This document shows positions 60,530-64,000 of a stretch of DNA of 64,000 nt, piece by piece. Position numbers and translations under genes: made by a program. The first letter of the stretch is position 1; each line of letters starts with the position of its first letter. The stretch lies in contig NZ_JAENHL010000006.1 in the NCBI RefSeq assembly GCF_016595235.1, positions 310,001 through 374,000 of the forward strand, read 5' to 3'. A model generated the notes under the pieces. The model was given only the letters and a program-made list of their open reading frames with translations, had not been told where the DNA came from and searched no databases. Source of the DNA: Taklimakanibacter albus (lineage in GTDB: Bacteria; Pseudomonadota; Alphaproteobacteria; Rhizobiales; Aestuariivirgaceae).

Positions 60530-60598
60530 ATGTCGAGTGAGTTCACTGCGTTTGTCACGCTCGTGCGGGTCGCAGCGGAGGCTCCTTGCCTTTCCTGA
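60530..60598 (+). CDS. 22-residue ORF with an extended ribosome site
   Basis: Encodes MSSEFTAFVTLVRVAAEAPC-L-S and ends 40 bases before a strong terminator. Too short for a folded domain; it may be a translated leader or a small protein. Its ribosome site is the strongest in the window. The transcription unit from here to the terminator is only ~140 bases, so it could also be a small RNA whose ORF is secondary. Confidence 0.6.
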   Translation: MSSEFTAFVTLVRVAAEAPCLS

Positions 60599-60638
60599 CG
60601 TTATCCGGATCGGGGTGCTGACCAACGCATCTCACGGG

Positions 60639-60669
60639 AAGGGCCGCCTTGTGCGGCCCTTCTTTTTTT
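60639..60669 (+). terminator. Rho-independent terminator
   Basis: AAGGGCCGC, loop CTTGT, GCGGCCCTT (60639-60661), then CTTTTTTT. A perfect 9-bp stem with a seven-T run ends the transcript of the small ORF (and of the cyclase operon if it reads this far), just before the convergent MFS gene. Confidence 0.93.
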
Positions 60670-60675
60670 GTGCTG

Positions 60676-62079
60676 TCAGGTGGATCGCCGGGAAGCCACT
60701 GCGCCGATCGTGATTGCGCCGGCGATCAGCGCGGCGGCCAGCATGAAGGCCGCGCGCAAGCCGAAGGCGACCTGTTCCGGACTTGCCGTCGCCATGTCAG
60801 GCGCTGCCGAAGCAAACGCGAATACGGCGCCCATGGCGGCCGCCCCGGTGATGAGCCCGAGATTGCGCGACAGGTTGAGGAGGCCCGAGATCACGCCGCG
60901 CCGGTCGGCCGGCACATCTTGCATCACCGTCGTGTTGTTGGCGGCCTGGAAAAGCTGATAGCCGGGCGTCAGGATGATCAGGGCGGCGACATAGCCGATG
61001 ACGCCGTACAGGGCGGGCAGCAGCGACAAGGCCAGGCACCCGATCGCCATTTCGACAAGTCCCAATAGTCCAACAGTATTCGTGCCGAGGCGATCGACCA
61101 GGCGGCCGGCCGGCACGCCGCTCAGCGCCGAGAGGATCGGGCCGACCGACATGATGAGGCCGATGGAGGCGTTGTCGAGATTGAGCCCGCGCGAAAGATA
61201 GAAAGGCCCGACCACCAAGGTCGCCATCATGACGGTGGCGACGAGGAGATTCATGACCAGGCTGGCGCTCAAAGCCGGATCGCGAAACGCTGAGAGACGG
61301 ATCAGGGGCGATGCCACCTTCATCTGAGCCATGACAAAGAGGCCTCCAGCCAGAACAGCGGCAATGAGAAACGTCATGTTGAGCGTCATGGCGAGCGCAT
61401 AGGCGGTGAGTGTCAGGACCAGCAGCGCGGTGCCGATGACGTCGAAGCTGGCCTTGACGGGGCCGGAACCTTGGCGATCACTTGGCAAAGAGCGGCCTGC
61501 AAGGACAAGAGCAGCGAGGCCGAGGGGCACCATGACAAGAAATATCGCGCGCCAGCCCAGGCCAGAGATCAGGAGACCGCCCGCCGACGGGCCGAGCGCC
61601 GTGCCGATCGCCGACATCGTTCCGAGCAGGCCCATGGCGCTGCCGGTTCTCTCCTTGGACACCGTCGCGCCGACGAGCGCCATGCCGAGCGCCATCATGA
61701 TTGCCGCGCCAAGGCCTTGCACGGCCCGGGCGGCAATCAGCAGCCAGAGCGTCGGCGCGAGGCCGCACAGGAGGGAGGCCGCCGTGAACAGGATGATGCC
61801 GGTGAGCAGCAACCGCCGTCGCCCGATGATGTCGCCGAGCCGTCCGGCGCTGACGATCAAGGTGGTGATGGCGAGAAGATAGGCGAGCACCACCCACTGC
61901 ACGTCCTGGAAGGATGCGTCGAAGGCTTGCGCCAGGCTCGGCAAGCCGACATTGGCGATGCTCGTGCCGAGCGAAGCGAGCAGCACGACGAGCGAGAGGC
62001 TGGCCAGTGCCCAACGCGGCGAACTTATAATTTCCCTTCCTGCATGCGCGGTCGCGGTCGATCTCACATTGAGCTCCAT
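60676..62079 (-). CDS. DHA2-type MFS efflux transporter
   Basis: 467 residues with about 13-14 transmembrane helices. GRLGDIIGRRRLLLTG (MFS motif A) and the motif C-like GLLGTMSAIGTALGPSAGGLL identify a drug:H+ antiporter of the DHA2 group (EmrB/QacA-like). It is divergent from a LysR gene, a likely regulator. The substrate is not predictable. Confidence 0.9.
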   Translation of the reverse strand: MELNVRSTATAHAGREIISSPRWALASLSLVVLLASLGTSIANVGLPSLAQAFDASFQDVQWVVLAYLLAITTLIVSAGRLGDIIGRRRLLLTGIILFTAASLLCGLAPTLWLLIAARAVQGLGAAIMMALGMALVGATVSKERTGSAMGLLGTMSAIGTALGPSAGGLLISGLGWRAIFLVMVPLGLAALVLAGRSLPSDRQGSGPVKASFDVIGTALLVLTLTAYALAMTLNMTFLIAAVLAGGLFVMAQMKVASPLIRLSAFRDPALSASLVMNLLVATVMMATLVVGPFYLSRGLNLDNASIGLIMSVGPILSALSGVPAGRLVDRLGTNTVGLLGLVEMAIGCLALSLLPALYGVIGYVAALIILTPGYQLFQAANNTTVMQDVPADRRGVISGLLNLSRNLGLITGAAAMGAVFAFASAAPDMATASPEQVAFGLRAAFMLAAALIAGAITIGAVASRRST

Positions 62080-62137
62080 CTTTCAAAGAACGCTTCGGAT
62101 CTAAGCCGCGGCGTGATGGAGCGGTAGATGCAGTATT

Positions 62138-62154
62138 TGCACTTTATTCGTGCA
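62138..62154. promoter_or_regulatory. Likely LysR operator (TGCAC-N7-GTGCA)
   Basis: Arms TGCAC (62138-62142) and GTGCA (62150-62154) flank TTTATTC. The site sits between the divergent MFS and LysR genes, directly upstream of the -35 box of the LysR gene. LysR proteins bind such interrupted dyads, so autoregulation and control of the exporter are likely. Prediction. Confidence 0.5.
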
Positions 62155-62155
62155 T

Positions 62156-62183
62156 TTGACGCCATATCCGATAGGGTTATGAT
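62156..62183 (+). promoter_or_regulatory. Strong promoter directly before the LysR start codon
   Basis: TTGACG (62156-62161), 16-base spacer and TATGAT (62178-62183). The -10 ends only six bases before the ATG at 62190, so the transcript should start at or within a base or two of that ATG, giving a leaderless mRNA. No ribosome site is visible upstream of the ATG, in agreement. Confidence 0.55.
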
Positions 62184-62189
62184 CGGACG

Positions 62190-63095
62190 ATGACGAAACC
62201 GGACTTCAATCTTCTGGTCACCCTCGATGTGCTGCTCGCCGAAGGCAGCGTCGCCCGTGCCGCTCGCCGATTGCGCTTGAGCCCCTCTGCGATGAGCCGG
62301 GCGCTGGCGCGGCTCCGCCGGACGCTGGGCGATCCCTTGCTGGTGCGGGCGGGCCGTGGCCTCGTTCCGACACCTCGCGCGCTTGAGTTGCGCGAAGGCG
62401 TCGGTCAGCTCGTCGAGGATGTGGAAGCGGTTCTGCGCCCGGCGGAGCAACTCGACCTCAAACAGCTCAGCCGGATCTTCACGCTGCGCACGAGTGAGGG
62501 GTTTGTCGAGAATTTCGGACCGGCGCTCATCGCCCGTATCGGCAAGGAAGCGCCCGGCATACGTTTGCGTTTCGTGCAGAAGGCCGACAAGGACAATGCG
62601 CCGCTGCGCGACGGCAGCGTCGATCTCGAGACCGGTGTCGTGGTGGAGACGACCGGTCCGGAATTGCGCGCCCAGAGCCTTTTCCGCGACCGCTTCATCG
62701 GTGTGGTGCGCAAGGGGCATGTCCTAAGCCGCGGCAAGGTCACGCCCGCACGTTTCGCGGCCGGCCGGCATATTTCCGTCTCGCGCCGCGGCCGTGACAA
62801 GGGGCCGATCGACGACGCCTTGAAAGTCCTGGGGCTGGAGCGCGAGATCGTCACCATTGTTGGCGGCTTCGCCACCGCATTGGCCCTGGCCCGCGCCTCG
62901 GACCTGATCGCCAGCGTTCCCGAACGCCATACCGGCCGGCTGCGCGCCGGCATGTTCAGCTTCCCGCTGCCGGTCGCGACGCCCGATCTCACGGTTTCAA
63001 TGCTGTGGCATCCGCGGCTCGACGCCGATCCGGCGCATCGCTGGCTGCGCGGCTGCGTCAGGGAGATTTGTGTGGGCGAGAAACGAAAGGCCTAA
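62190..63095 (+). CDS. LysR-family transcriptional regulator (NodD-like group)
   Basis: 301 residues. FNLLVTLDVLLAEGSVARAARRLRLSPSAMSRALARLR (~5-42) is the HTH of the subgroup that includes NodD/LinR-like regulators; the effector domain follows. Probably controls the divergent MFS exporter through the dyad at 62138-62154. Probably leaderless (see promoter). Confidence 0.88.
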   Translation: MTKPDFNLLVTLDVLLAEGSVARAARRLRLSPSAMSRALARLRRTLGDPLLVRAGRGLVPTPRALELREGVGQLVEDVEAVLRPAEQLDLKQLSRIFTLRTSEGFVENFGPALIARIGKEAPGIRLRFVQKADKDNAPLRDGSVDLETGVVVETTGPELRAQSLFRDRFIGVVRKGHVLSRGKVTPARFAAGRHISVSRRGRDKGPIDDALKVLGLEREIVTIVGGFATALALARASDLIASVPERHTGRLRAGMFSFPLPVATPDLTVSMLWHPRLDADPAHRWLRGCVREICVGEKRKA

Positions 63096-63104
63096 ACGGC
63101 ACAG

Positions 63105-63458
63105 TCACACCGTTCTTCCAGCCTCGGCCTTGCAGTAGATTTTCTCGGGCGCCTTGTCGAAATATTTGAAGAGGGCGGGGCATAGCCAGCCTTCCATCCC
63201 GGTCTTCTCCCAAAGATACCAGTTGCCCTCATATTCCTCGCGCAGCCAGGACAGCTCGGCGGTGAAGCGGGGGAAAGGTCTGGCGGAGAAATAGAGCTTG
63301 AAGCCGCGTTCGGCGTCCGGAATATCTTTCACGAAGATGTCGATCATCTCCGGCATGCCGAAGACGAATGGCTCACGCGTAAGACCCGCGGCTGCATCGT
63401 CGAACACCCAGTCACCTTGATCGCGGTAGGGGTGGATGACCATCATCGCATTCGCCAT
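63105..63458 (-). CDS. Small protein of unknown function (DUF6717-like)
   Basis: 117 residues, no signal peptide. GDWVFDDAAAGLTREPFVFGMPEMID and a Trp/Tyr-rich C-terminal half (REEYEGNWYLWEKTGMEGWLCPALFKYF) resemble proteins annotated DUF6717. Convergent with the LysR gene and five bases before the ABC ATPase stop on the same strand, so it may be a small tail gene of that operon. Name from memory, not verified. Confidence 0.6.
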   Translation of the reverse strand: MANAMMVIHPYRDQGDWVFDDAAAGLTREPFVFGMPEMIDIFVKDIPDAERGFKLYFSARPFPRFTAELSWLREEYEGNWYLWEKTGMEGWLCPALFKYFDKAPEKIYCKAEAGRTV

Positions 63459-63462
63459 GGGC

Positions 63463-64000
63463 CTACGCCTTCAGGATCTCCATCTGGATCGGTCCTTCGG
63501 CGCGGCCATGGATGAACTGGTCGACATAAGGATTGCCGCTGGTGTCGACGGCGCGCGCCGGGCCCTGCCAGATGATCTCGCCCTTGTGGATCATGGCGAT
63601 GCGGTCGGCGATCTTGCGCGCCGAGGCCATGTCGTGGGTGATCGAAATCGTGGTGGCGCCGAGGCGTTTCACGCTGTCGACGATCAGATTGTTGATGACA
63701 TCGGCCATGATCGGGTCGAGACCGGTGGTCGGCTCGTCGAAGAAGATGATCTCGGGGTCGGCGGCGATGGCGCGGGCGAGGCCGACGCGCTTCTGCATGC
63801 CGCCCGACAATTCGGCCGGATAGAGCACGCCCACTTCCGGACCAAGCCCCACTTGCCGCAGCTTCTCCATGGCGATGTCGCGGGCTTGCTTGCGCGGCAT
63901 ATTACGGCCCTGGATGAGGCCGAAGGCGACATTTTCCCAGACCGGCAGCGAGTCGAAGAGCGCGGCACCCTGGAACAGCATGCCGAAGCGCTGCAGGAAC
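63463..64000 (-). CDS. mlaF: MlaF-type ABC transporter ATPase (5' part outside the window)
   Basis: The last ~179 codons. Q-loop FLQRFGMLFQGAALFDSLPVW, signature LSGGMQKRVGLARAI, Walker B IIFFDEPTTGLD, and switch His in ISITHD. MLFQGAALFDSLTVxENVAF is characteristic of MlaF, which energises phospholipid transport between the membranes. The Walker A and start lie beyond 64000. Confidence 0.85.
   Translation of the reverse strand, partial: FLQRFGMLFQGAALFDSLPVWENVAFGLIQGRNMPRKQARDIAMEKLRQVGLGPEVGVLYPAELSGGMQKRVGLARAIAADPEIIFFDEPTTGLDPIMADVINNLIVDSVKRLGATTISITHDMASARKIADRIAMIHKGEIIWQGPARAVDTSGNPYVDQFIHGRAEGPIQMEILKA

Overview
This window looks like chromosomal DNA of a high-GC alphaproteobacterium, most likely of the Hyphomicrobiales (Rhizobiales). 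The signs are dense, GC-rich genes with frequent ATGA/GTGA overlaps and GTG or TTG starts, the cvpA-purF and yfgM-like-bamB-der arrangements, tandem NnrU-family genes, many LysR regulators, and intergenic palindromes of a kind common in that order. I could not run a search, so the genus is not assigned. I see no rRNA, tRNA, CRISPR array, integrase or transposase.

Layout. 1-7.2 kb: a ROK sugar kinase, a remnant of an RpiR/SIS regulator, an Eis-like acetyltransferase, a methyltransferase, and a two-gene RNA-repair operon (Hen1 and Pnkp). 7.2-11.7 kb: a lipocalin-like protein, an unknown multi-pass membrane protein converging on three overlapping genes for membrane-anchored beta-rich proteins, and an SDR enzyme. 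11.7-20.4 kb: the most unusual region, a same-strand cluster of a SLOG-like protein, two TIR-domain proteins, a membrane-spanning nSTAND1-type NTPase, a small peptide ending in three W-x-N motifs, a GrrM/OscB-type radical SAM/SPASM maturase and a patatin-like phospholipase. It combines a cyclophane-type RiPP cassette with immune/conflict-type signalling proteins. 20.5-26.7 kb: a DJ-1/PfpI protein, a PotDABC-type polyamine-like ABC transporter, a LysR regulator and an ATC-hydrolase-like protein. 26.7-30 kb: a methyltransferase gene broken by one in-frame stop, three tandem small secreted four-cysteine proteins and two NnrU paralogues.

30-46 kb is mostly housekeeping: panB, a copper-ligand-less SufI-like protein, the yfgM-like-bamB-der-HAD run, a ribose-type sugar ABC transporter, an SDR enzyme, purF-cvpA, radA and an HPP-CBS membrane protein. 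46-54 kb holds a free-methionine-sulfoxide reductase, a DUF2325 protein, an aldehyde dehydrogenase-DUF364-moeA operon, and a LysR-YeiH pair. 54-64 kb holds a periplasmic MsrA, a six-cysteine secreted protein, an amidohydrolase, a histidine kinase-response regulator-cyclase operon, a 22-codon ORF with a 14-nt match to the 16S rRNA 3' end, an MFS exporter with a divergent LysR gene, a small unknown protein and the 3' part of an MlaF-type ATPase.

Non-coding structure includes two copies of a palindromic element with a constant inner stem and covarying outer stem (34.46 kb and 45.08 kb), a 150-bp imperfect palindrome at 40.4 kb, and strong hairpins directly after the binding-protein gene in both ABC operons. 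Functions below are inferred from motifs read by eye; family names come from general knowledge and were not confirmed by a database search.
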